This document shows, piece after piece, positions 22,109 through 29,297 of a stretch of DNA of 64,000 nt; position 1 is the first letter of the stretch; each line of letters begins with the position of its first letter. Under the pieces are notes generated by a model. The model was not told the origin of the DNA. It saw only the letters and a list, made by a program, of their open reading frames with translations, and did not search any database. Made by a program: the position numbers and the translations under genes. Source of the DNA: Nocardioides pantholopis (GTDB lineage: Bacteria > Actinomycetota > Actinomycetes > Propionibacteriales > Nocardioidaceae); the NCBI RefSeq assembly GCF_003710085.1, contig NZ_CP033324.1, forward strand, positions 3,039,501 to 3,103,500. Reading direction: 5' to 3'.

Positions 22109-23065
22109 TCAGTGCGCGGCGGCGGCGTCGGACTTCTTGCTCGACCGGTTGGGCAGCAGCGTCACGACGGCGACCAGCAGCGCGCCCAGGGCCAGGCCGA
22201 AGACGGCCGAGCAGGCGGTGTTCACCAGCCAGCCGAGCGCCCCGCCGATGGCCGGGACGGCGTGTCTGACCTCCACCTCCAGGTGGTGCACGAACTCGTA
22301 CGGCGCGTGCCAGCCGAGGTCGTCGAGACCGACCAGCTCGATGTGGCCGCCGACCCAGAGCATCGCCGCGGTGCCGACGACCGAGATCGCGGTGAGCAGC
22401 TTCGGCATCCCGCGCACCAGCCCGAGCCCGATCCTCTGGACGAGCTGCGAGGGCCGCTCGGCCAGCCGCAGGCCGAAGTCGTCCATCTTCACGATCAGCG
22501 CGACCACGCCGTACACGACGGCGGTGATGAGGAGCGCGACGACGACGAGGATGATCAGCCGGCTCCAGAAGCCCTCGTCGGCCACCTCGTTCAGCGAGAT
22601 GATCATGATCTCGGCGGACAGGATCAGGTCGGTGCGGATGGCGCCGGAGACCATCGTGTCCTCGGCGTCCTTGCCGACCTCGGCGGCCGGCGCGTCATGG
22701 TCCTGGTGGCCGCTGATCTTGCCCCAGATCTTCTCGGCGCCCTCGTAGCAGAGGTACGCGCCGCCGAGCATCAGGATCGGAGTCAGCAGCCAGGGCAGGA
22801 ACTGGCTGAGCAGCAGCGCCGCCGGCAGGATGAAGATCAGCTTGTTGCGGATCGAGCCGACGGCGATCCGCTTGATGATCGGCAGCTCGCGGTCGGCGAG
22901 GGCGCCGTGCAGGTACTGCGGCGTGACAGCGGTGTCGTCGACGACCACACCGGCCGCCTTGAGGGTCGCCCGGCTCGCGGCCGCACCGACGTCGTCGACC
23001 GAGGCGGCGGCCATCCGCGCGAGCACCGCGACATCGTCGAGCAGTGCGAACAGTCCGCCACTCAC
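22109..23065 (-). CDS. DUF808 family inner-membrane protein
   Basis: A 318-aa protein of the DUF808 (YedI) family. The conserved N-terminus [30 protein letters not shown] is followed by about six membrane helices (residues about 78-105, 150-180, 185-205, 225-245, 250-300). The family's role is unknown. Start GTG 23065. It is 70 bp downstream of the acyltransferase gene on the same strand, so both may share a transcript. Confidence 0.85.
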   Translation of the reverse strand: MSGGLFALLDDVAVLARMAAASVDDVGAAASRATLKAAGVVVDDTAVTPQYLHGALADRELPIIKRIAVGSIRNKLIFILPAALLLSQFLPWLLTPILMLGGAYLCYEGAEKIWGKISGHQDHDAPAAEVGKDAEDTMVSGAIRTDLILSAEIMIISLNEVADEGFWSRLIILVVVALLITAVVYGVVALIVKMDDFGLRLAERPSQLVQRIGLGLVRGMPKLLTAISVVGTAAMLWVGGHIELVGLDDLGWHAPYEFVHHLEVEVRHAVPAIGGALGWLVNTACSAVFGLALGALLVAVVTLLPNRSSKKSDAAAAH

Positions 23066-23134
23066 TGCGTCGGGGCTCCGGCCCGGACGGTCCTCTGGTC
23101 ACACATGTCGGAAATGGTACCGACCGCGCGCACG

Positions 23135-24238
23135 TCAGCGCGCATAAGTGAGCTTCCGAGACGCGGCATCCTCGATGGCGCCCGCGAACACGTCGGCCTC
23201 GCCCTTGGCGGCGGCGACCTGGACCGCCGCGCGGACCTTGTGCTGCGCGTAGCCCAGCGGGTCGACGAGGTGACCGAGCCGGGTCGCCACGGGCGGCCAG
23301 GCGAGGGTCAGGGCCAGGAGCACTCCGACGGTCGTGGTCAGCACCAGCGCGAGCTCCGGCCGCTCGGCCGCCCAGCGGTCGTAGCCGGCGTACGCCGCGC
23401 CCTTCACCGCGAACCCGTGGAAGAGGTAGACCACCAGCGTCCAGGCGCCCATCCGCGCGAACCAGCCGCCACCACGCGGGACCAGGGCCAGGAACGCCCA
23501 GGCGCCGGCCAGGCCCACGGCCAGCAGCACGCCGCGGATGACCATGGCCTCCACGTCGCTGGTCCCGAGCTCGTCGTAGCGGGAGCGGTAGTAGAGCCAC
23601 TCGGTGCTGGCCCAGCGGTCGGTCCAGGTCGTGGCCACCCAGATCGCCACCAGGGCCAGGACGGCTGCCACCTGAGCTGGCCAGGACCGCAGCCGCTCCA
23701 GCCGCTCCGGCGTGGCCTTCAGGCCCAGCACGAAGAACGGCAGCAGCCCGAGGACCCGGGCGATGTCCAGGGTGTCCCCGGCGTACAGCCCGGCGAGGAG
23801 GCTGATGCCGACCGCCAGCACCACCCCGCCCGGGAGGTTCTTGAAGACCGGTGTCAGCAGCCGCCAGAAGAACAGTGCCGCGAGGTACCACATCGGCCAG
23901 TGCGGATCCGCGAAGAGCCGGTCGAGGTCCTCGCCCCCGACGTGGACCCGGAACAGCGCGAGCGCGCACTCGAAGATCACGTACGGCACCGCGACCGTGC
24001 AGAAGAGCTGCCACAGGCGGCGCCGCGACCAATCGAAGGAGCGGGACAGGTAGCCGGTCACGAACACGAACGCGGGGATGTGCCACGCGTAGAGGAAGTC
24101 GTAGAGGTGGCCGTGCAGCGCGGTCAGGGGCAGCAGGGTCCAGGTGTGGCCCACGACCACGAGCGTCACCAACGCCATCTTGGCGTTGTCGAGCCAGGGG
24201 TCGCGCGTCGGTCGGGTCGTCGTGGCAGAGGTCGTCAC
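23135..24238 (-). CDS. acyltransferase-3 family membrane protein
   Basis: A 367-aa integral membrane protein with about ten helices. It has the acyltransferase_3 features DNAKMALVTLVVVGHTWTLL near the N-terminus (conserved His) and FVFVTGYLSRSF. Related proteins O-acetylate or acylate polysaccharides, peptidoglycan or lipids. The GTG at 24238 is preferred because GAGGGG stands at proper distance; GTG 24247 is an alternative. A Lys-rich cytoplasmic tail follows the last helix. It may decorate envelope glycans made by genes further along, but there is no direct evidence. Confidence 0.8.
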   Translation of the reverse strand: MTTSATTTRPTRDPWLDNAKMALVTLVVVGHTWTLLPLTALHGHLYDFLYAWHIPAFVFVTGYLSRSFDWSRRRLWQLFCTVAVPYVIFECALALFRVHVGGEDLDRLFADPHWPMWYLAALFFWRLLTPVFKNLPGGVVLAVGISLLAGLYAGDTLDIARVLGLLPFFVLGLKATPERLERLRSWPAQVAAVLALVAIWVATTWTDRWASTEWLYYRSRYDELGTSDVEAMVIRGVLLAVGLAGAWAFLALVPRGGGWFARMGAWTLVVYLFHGFAVKGAAYAGYDRWAAERPELALVLTTTVGVLLALTLAWPPVATRLGHLVDPLGYAQHKVRAAVQVAAAKGEADVFAGAIEDAASRKLTYAR

Positions 24239-24350
24239 GGCAGGCACCCCTCATCGTTACCCGACGGCTCCAAGGGGCATCGACGCCGACCGGACTCCTC
24301 GGGCACTTCCCGCGCTCCTCCGGCATTGCAATGCCCCAGAACCCTGGGGG

Positions 24351-24368
24351 TCCCCGGTGAACCGGGGA
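24351..24368 (-). terminator. short hairpin at end of manB operon
   Basis: TCCCCGGTGAACCGGGGA, 8-bp arms, 18 bp past the SIS gene stop. The same hairpin core recurs at 48334-48351 behind another gene pair. Confidence 0.55.
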
Positions 24369-24385
24369 TCCTCGGCCGCCCCCGC

Positions 24386-25417
24386 TCAGTCCTCGACGAG
24401 CCCCAGGCCGAGGTACTCGGCGGCGTACCGGCCGGAGAGGACCAGGGAGGCGTAGCGCGCGAGCTCGGTGGGCGCGTCGGTCGTCACCGGGTGGACGCGT
24501 ACGCCGCGGGCCGCGGCGGCCGCCTGGAGACGGGTGCGCTGCTCGCGCACCGCGGGCTCCTCGGCGCCGTCGTCGAGGACTACCAGCATCGGGCGCAGCT
24601 CGGTGGGACCGTCGGCGAACGGGTCGACGAAGACGTCGCGCTGGCGCGCGGCCTCGATCACCGGCAACAGGTGCTCGGCGTCGCCGGCGAGCGCCGTGCG
24701 GCCGCTGGCCCGGCGGATCGACTCCGCGACCCGGCGCGCCGCACGCGCCGCCAGCACCGACCCGCCCCAGATCAGCGGGTTGGCGTCGGCGAGGGCGATC
24801 GCCAGCATCTTGGCGGGGTTCACCGCCAGGTCCCGGTGCGGCGAGGAGACCGTCGCGACCTCGTCGAGTGCGTTCGCCAGCTCCTCGGCGTCGGTCTGCG
24901 GGCCCAGGTCGACCCGGTCCAGGTAGGTCAGCATCACCACGGCCGTGGCCAGCTGGTCCCCGGTCGAGGTCGGGAAGATCGTGGTCCACCGCCCCGCGGC
25001 GTGCTCCGCGACCATCGACCGCGGCGGGCAGGCCACCACGACCTGGCAGCCGCGGCGGACCGCCTCGGCGACCGCTGATGCGGTCCCCGAGTCCGCGCCC
25101 TCGGGCGCCAGGACCACCACGAGGTCCAGGCTGCCCGCCCAGCCCGGCAGCGCCGGCCCGGGCCACGCCACGAACGGCACCGGGCACCACGGCTCGAGCA
25201 CCGCCCGCAGCAGGCGGGAGTCCGGCCCGGCGGCGATCACGGCCCGGGGCCGGGCCTGCTCGCGCGCGGTCTCGACCGCCCGGTCGAGGACCTCCCCGGC
25301 CGCGGCGGCCTCCCGGCGCACCCGTGCGCCGGACTCCGCCAGCGTGCGCAGGCGCAGGTCGGCGGAGTTCAGCGCCGACTCGTCGTCGAGCCGCGACTCG
25401 TCGAACCAGGTGCCCAC
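24386..25417 (-). CDS. SIS-domain sugar isomerase-like protein (Rv3256c/TobH-type)
   Basis: A 343-aa protein. The start GTG 25417 lies 4 bp after the Trm112-like gene stop; the longer upstream frame overlaps real genes. It resembles the bifunctional phosphoglucose/phosphomannose isomerase family, with a first SIS-like half (about residues 20-170, LDLVVVLAPEGADSGTASAVAEAVRRGCQVVV) and a C-terminal half with NPLIWGGSVLAARAARRVAESI. Catalytic isomerase residues are not obvious, so activity is uncertain. Its place next to manB matches M. tuberculosis Rv3256c beside Rv3257c, which suggests a role in mannose-phosphate supply. Confidence 0.78.
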   Translation of the reverse strand: MGTWFDESRLDDESALNSADLRLRTLAESGARVRREAAAAGEVLDRAVETAREQARPRAVIAAGPDSRLLRAVLEPWCPVPFVAWPGPALPGWAGSLDLVVVLAPEGADSGTASAVAEAVRRGCQVVVACPPRSMVAEHAAGRWTTIFPTSTGDQLATAVVMLTYLDRVDLGPQTDAEELANALDEVATVSSPHRDLAVNPAKMLAIALADANPLIWGGSVLAARAARRVAESIRRASGRTALAGDAEHLLPVIEAARQRDVFVDPFADGPTELRPMLVVLDDGAEEPAVREQRTRLQAAAAARGVRVHPVTTDAPTELARYASLVLSGRYAAEYLGLGLVED

Positions 25418-25421
25418 CGGA

Positions 25422-25607
25422 TCAGGCCGGGGTGCGGGCTTCGTCGACGAGCAGCACCGGGATGCCGTCGCGGACCGGGTACGCCAGGCGGCACTCACCC
25501 TGGCAGACGAGCTCGTCGGTGCCGTCGTGGGTCTCCTGGGCCAGCTCCGCACGGCAGCGCGGGCACACCAGGATGGCGAGCAGGTCGGGGTCGAGGTCAG
25601 CAGCCAT
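25422..25607 (-). CDS. Trm112-family zinc-ribbon protein
   Basis: A 61-aa protein beginning [28 protein letters not shown] (residues 15-18) and a later Cys pair (CQGEC, about 35-39) form the zinc ribbon, and the end [10 protein letters not shown] is typical of Trm112-like proteins. Trm112 proteins bind and stabilise methyltransferases in other lineages. In bacteria the partner is usually unknown. Its ATG overlaps the manB stop by one base (TGATG), and 4 bp separate it from the SIS gene, so the three are one operon. Confidence 0.85.
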   Translation of the reverse strand: MAADLDPDLLAILVCPRCRAELAQETHDGTDELVCQGECRLAYPVRDGIPVLLVDEARTPA

Positions 25608-26980
25608 CAGTTGCTCCGGATCTTCGCGAGGACCTCGTCGCGCACGGCCGCCATCGTCGCCTCGTCCTTGCCCTCGGCGTTCAGGCGCAGCAGCGGCTCG
25701 GTGTTGGACGGCCGGACGTTGAAGGTCCAGTCGGGGTGGGACACGGTCAGACCGTCGAGACGGTCGGTGGAGACGCCGTCCTGGCCGGCGTACTCCTTCT
25801 CCAGGGCGTCGACGACCGCAGCCTGGTCGGCGACCGTGGAGTTGATCTCCCCGCTGAGCGGGTAGCGCTCGTACTGCGCCAGCAGCTCCGACAGCGGGCG
25901 GTCGGTCTCCCCCAGCGCCGCGAGCGCGTGCAGGGCCGCCAGCATGCCGGAGTCGGCACGCCAGAAGTCCCGGAAGTAGAAGTGGCCGCTGTGCTCCCCG
26001 CCGAAGACCGCGTCGGTCTCGGCCATCGTCGCCTTGATGTAGGAGTGGCCGACCCGGGTGCGCACCGGCCGCCCGCCGAGCTCGGTCACGATCTCCGGCA
26101 CCGCGCGGCTCGTGATCAGGTTGTGGATGACCGCCGCACCGGGCGACTTCACGAGCTCCCGGGCCGCGATCAGCGCGGTCAGCGTCGAGGGCGAGACCGC
26201 CCGGCCGCGCTCGTCGACCAGGAAGCACCGGTCCGCGTCGCCGTCGAAGGCGAGCCCCACGTCGGCGCCCTCGGCCAGCACCCGCGCCTGCAGGTCGCGC
26301 AGGTTCTCCGGCTCGATCGGGTTCGCCTCGTGGTGGGGGAAGGTGCCGTCGAGCTCGAAGTACATCGGCACCAGCTCGACGTGCTCGGCGCCGATCCGCT
26401 CGAACACCTCCGGCGCCGTGTGCCCCGCCATCCCGTTGCCGGCGTCGACGACCACCTTGAGCCGGCGCCCGGTGACCGGCGCCAGCTGGAGCAGGTACGC
26501 CGCGTACGCCGCGAGCACGTCGGTCTCGGAGATCCGGCCCGGCGTCGCCGCCCGCGCCACCTGGTCGGACAGCACCAGGTCGCGGATCTCGGTCAGCCCG
26601 CTGTCCTGGCCGACCGGCACCGCGCCGGCGCGGCACAGCTTGATCCCGTTGTACTGCGCGGGGTTGTGGCTGGCTGTGAACATCGCCCCGGGGTGCCCGA
26701 GGTGGCCCGAGGCGAAGTAGAGCTGGTCGGTGGAGGCCAGCCCGATCATCACGACGTCCGCGCCGGCCTCGCTCGCACCCTGCGCGAAGGCGCCGGCCAT
26801 CGCCGGGGAGCTGGGCCGCATGTCGTGGCCGACCACCACGGCCGAGGCGCCGACGACCTGCACGAACGCGCGGCCGGTGGCGTGGGCCAGCGCGTCGTCG
26901 ATCTGGTCGGGCACCGTCCCGCGCACGTCGTAGGCCTTGAAGATCGCCGAGAGGTTCGCGGAGTCGAGGGTGCCGGGCAT
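25607..26980 (-). CDS. manB: phosphomannomutase/phosphoglucomutase
   Basis: A 457-aa alpha-D-phosphohexomutase. Phosphoserine motif [11 protein letters not shown] (Ser at about 104), metal loop DGDADR, sugar-binding GEHSGH and the phosphate-binding loop RPSNTEP near the C-terminus. It interconverts mannose 6-phosphate and mannose 1-phosphate (possibly also glucose phosphates), feeding ManC (35.7 kb) to make GDP-mannose. TAGGGT stands 7 nt before the ATG, so the operon manB-Trm112-SIS probably begins as a leaderless transcript. Confidence 0.93.
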   Translation of the reverse strand: MPGTLDSANLSAIFKAYDVRGTVPDQIDDALAHATGRAFVQVVGASAVVVGHDMRPSSPAMAGAFAQGASEAGADVVMIGLASTDQLYFASGHLGHPGAMFTASHNPAQYNGIKLCRAGAVPVGQDSGLTEIRDLVLSDQVARAATPGRISETDVLAAYAAYLLQLAPVTGRRLKVVVDAGNGMAGHTAPEVFERIGAEHVELVPMYFELDGTFPHHEANPIEPENLRDLQARVLAEGADVGLAFDGDADRCFLVDERGRAVSPSTLTALIAARELVKSPGAAVIHNLITSRAVPEIVTELGGRPVRTRVGHSYIKATMAETDAVFGGEHSGHFYFRDFWRADSGMLAALHALAALGETDRPLSELLAQYERYPLSGEINSTVADQAAVVDALEKEYAGQDGVSTDRLDGLTVSHPDWTFNVRPSNTEPLLRLNAEGKDEATMAAVRDEVLAKIRSN

Positions 26981-26987
26981 GACGCCG

Positions 26988-26993
26988 ACCCTA
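26988..26993 (-). promoter_or_regulatory. -10 box (TAGGGT) of a leaderless manB promoter
   Basis: TAGGGT on the minus strand, 7 nt before the manB ATG; no ribosome site is seen. Confidence 0.5.
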
Positions 26994-26998
26994 GTGCG

Positions 26999-27358
26999 TC
27001 ACTCGGGGCGCAGGACGCGAAGGTGTCCCTTGCGCGCGGTCTCGCGGCCGGTCTCCGACACCGCCGCCGCCTGACGGGGCGGCGCCGGGCGCCCGGCCTC
27101 ACGCACCGCGTCGGCCAGGGCCAGCAGGTCGTCGTTGGACGGACCCGTGTCCACGGGCTCCCGGGCCAGGCGCAGCACGTCCCAGCCGCGCGGGGCCGAG
27201 AGCCGCTCGCTGTGCGCCTCGCACAGGTCGTAGGCGTGCGGCTCGGCGTACGTCGAGAGGGGGCCGAGCACCGCCGTCTGGTCGGCGTAGACGTAGGTCA
27301 GCGTCGCGACCGCCGAGCGGCTGCAGGCGGTGCGCGAACAGCGGCGGGCGGGACTCAC
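26999..27358 (-). CDS. DUF3499 family protein
   Basis: A 119-aa protein of the actinobacterial DUF3499 family (Rv3258c-like). The N-terminal half has conserved Cys/His pairs (CSRTACS about residues 7-13, YDLCEAHSERL about 43-53) that look like a zinc-binding site. The C-terminal part is basic and disordered. The start GTG 27358 lies 7 nt after TACCGT and is probably leaderless. It is divergent from the zincin-like gene with only 49 bp between starts. Function unknown. Confidence 0.85.
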   Translation of the reverse strand: MSPARRCSRTACSRSAVATLTYVYADQTAVLGPLSTYAEPHAYDLCEAHSERLSAPRGWDVLRLAREPVDTGPSNDDLLALADAVREAGRPAPPRQAAAVSETGRETARKGHLRVLRPE

Positions 27359-27365
27359 GCGGCAG

Positions 27366-27401
27366 ACGGTACCGCCCGGCCGGGCCCGGCCGGACTAGGC
27401 T
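27366..27401. promoter_or_regulatory. divergent pair of leaderless -10 boxes
   Basis: TACCGT on the minus strand (27366-27371, 7 nt from the DUF3499 GTG) and TAGGCT on the plus strand (27396-27401, 6 nt from the GTG at 27408). They are about 24 bp apart, so the two promoters must share upstream DNA. Confidence 0.5.
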
Positions 27402-27407
27402 CGCGGC

Positions 27408-27860
27408 GTGGATGAGCAGCGGGCCGGACCCGCGCCGCGGGGACGGCGCAGCCGAGACCGCCGCGGTCGCGGAATGCGCGGGCCCGGGGTGCTCCCGCGG
27501 ACCCCGGGCACCACCGCCGTACGCACCTCGAGGCAGCGCTTCGACGACCTGGTGCTGGGGATCGTCACCGACGTCGACCGCCGCTGGCAGGACCGGCTCG
27601 GCCTGGTCGAGTACGCCGTCGAGGACACCCCTCAGGTCCCCGACGACTGGGACCCCGACACCGTGCCGCTGTCCTCGCTGGTCCGGGGGCAGGGCACCCG
27701 CCCGACCCGGCTGGTGCTCTTCCGGCGCCCCATCGAGCACCGCTGCGAGTCCCGCAGCGAGCTCGAGGCGCTGGTGCTCACGCTGGTCGTGGAGCAGGTC
27801 GCCGAGCTGCTCGGCATCGACGCGGCCGACGTCGACCCGCGCTACGACCCCGACGACTGA
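27408..27860 (+). CDS. zincin-like metallopeptidase-family protein with altered active site
   Basis: A 150-aa protein similar in layout to the small zincin-like family (Rv3259 position). The basic first 30 residues precede a domain with FDDLVLGIVTDVDRRW, LVLFRRPIEHRC and LVLTLVVEQVAELLGIDAADVDPRYDPDD. In family members as I recall them, an HE pair sits in the helix before VVEQVAELLG; here the matching residues read LT, so metal binding is doubtful. The GTG start lies 6 nt after TAGGCT (leaderless). Function unknown. Confidence 0.72.
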   Translation: MDEQRAGPAPRGRRSRDRRGRGMRGPGVLPRTPGTTAVRTSRQRFDDLVLGIVTDVDRRWQDRLGLVEYAVEDTPQVPDDWDPDTVPLSSLVRGQGTRPTRLVLFRRPIEHRCESRSELEALVLTLVVEQVAELLGIDAADVDPRYDPDD

Positions 27861-27893
27861 GGCCGACCGGAGCGCTCGGGCCGCTGAGGCAGC

Positions 27894-29297
27894 TCAGGGC
27901 AGCCCGGGGCGGACGTCGGGCACCCGGGCGGCGCGGTCCAGCTCGCGCAGCGAGAGTGTCGCGACGCCGTCCCCGGTGACGAGCACGCTGCCCGAGACCG
28001 TCGTCCGGCGCGGATCCACCACCACCTGCACGGCGCGCCGGGGCAGGTCGACGGTGCTGGCCCGGTCCGGGGCCATCTCGACCCGCTCCGTCGCCAGCAC
28101 CTTGCCGGCCCCGTCGCGAGCGGTGACCTCGACCACGCCGACCGCGTCCGCATTGCCCAGCACCAGGCTCTTGGGGCCCGCCGGCACCAGCAGCGCGGAG
28201 ACCTCGCCCACCGTGGCCCCCGCCACCGTGGACGTCAGGTCTCCCCCGCTCACCGAACGCAGCGTCGCGGTCAGCGGCCCGGTCGAGTCGACCTGCACGC
28301 CGGCGACGCCCTCGTCCTCCGCCGCGGCGAGCACCCCGGCCAGCGACACCCGGGTGACCCCGCCCGGGGGCACCCGGACCTCGTCGAGGCCCTCGGGCCG
28401 GAACACGGCGTCGGCGCTCAGCAGCCGCACGTCCGCCCGCACCTCGTCGGCCCCGCCGTTGGCGAGCACCAGCTCGCGCTCCGGCGCCCGTCCCGGCAGG
28501 CCGAGCAGCACGTTGCGGACGTCCGGCTCGGCCTGGGAGGCGAGCCAGTCGCGGCTCGGCTCGCTGCGGCCGAGCCGGTCCACCTGGTCGAGGACCGTGG
28601 CCGAGATCCGGCCCCGGGTCGTGGTGACCTCCAGCGCGAGCTCGTCGCGGCGCGGCACGGTCCGGGACAGGTCCACACGGACGGTCTCGCCGCCGCGCAC
28701 CACCACCCCGAGCAGGTCGTCGGCCTCGACCGGACCGCCGGCGCCGAGCACCCGCACGTCGACGACTGCCTGGCCGGAGCCCTCGTTGGCGAGCTCGAGC
28801 ACCGAGGAGTGCCGGGCGCCGGCACCGACCCCGGTGAACCAGGCCCGCGCCGCCCCGGGCAGGCAGTCGGCCGCGGCGAGCGGACCGGTCTCGACGCGGC
28901 TGGCCACCAGCCCCGGCGCGAGATCGCCCTCGCCCGTGACCGGGACCGTGTCCGGGTCGGTCACCGACGCCGTGCGCTCCGGCCGCAGGTCGAGTGTCGT
29001 CTCCTGCTCCCCCCGGCCGGCCCGCACCGCACCGGACGCCGGCTCGGTGGTCGCGACCAGCACCCGGCTCCGGGCGTCCTCGCGCGCCGAGGGACAGACC
29101 AGCGTGGTGCGGGTCAGGGCGCTGTCGGAGGCCGGGGTGGCCGGCCGGCCGGCCGGGTCGCCCCCGCCGAGCAGGACCAGCACCACGGCGAGCAGCGGGA
29201 CCAGGACCGCCAGCACCACGAGCAGGTCCGGGCGCCCGCCCCGGGCGCGCTCGCTGCGCCGCCGGGGGGCCGCCGGCGCCTGCCGCCGCCCGCTCAC
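27894..29297 (-). CDS. DUF5719 family membrane-anchored protein
   Basis: A 467-aa protein. An Arg-rich cytoplasmic start precedes one membrane helix (about residues 24-46, LLVVLAVLVPLLAVVLVLLGG), followed by a large exported region of repeated beta-sandwich segments (for example SSVLELANEGSGQAVVDVRVLG and ERELVLANGGADEVRADVRLL). The start GTG 29297 overlaps the stop of the giant glycosyltransferase gene (GTGA), so the two are coupled and probably act in the same envelope pathway. The family occurs beside such GT2 genes and whiB in actinobacteria. No catalytic motif seen. Confidence 0.78.
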   Translation of the reverse strand: MSGRRQAPAAPRRRSERARGGRPDLLVVLAVLVPLLAVVLVLLGGGDPAGRPATPASDSALTRTTLVCPSAREDARSRVLVATTEPASGAVRAGRGEQETTLDLRPERTASVTDPDTVPVTGEGDLAPGLVASRVETGPLAAADCLPGAARAWFTGVGAGARHSSVLELANEGSGQAVVDVRVLGAGGPVEADDLLGVVVRGGETVRVDLSRTVPRRDELALEVTTTRGRISATVLDQVDRLGRSEPSRDWLASQAEPDVRNVLLGLPGRAPERELVLANGGADEVRADVRLLSADAVFRPEGLDEVRVPPGGVTRVSLAGVLAAAEDEGVAGVQVDSTGPLTATLRSVSGGDLTSTVAGATVGEVSALLVPAGPKSLVLGNADAVGVVEVTARDGAGKVLATERVEMAPDRASTVDLPRRAVQVVVDPRRTTVSGSVLVTGDGVATLSLRELDRAARVPDVRPGLP

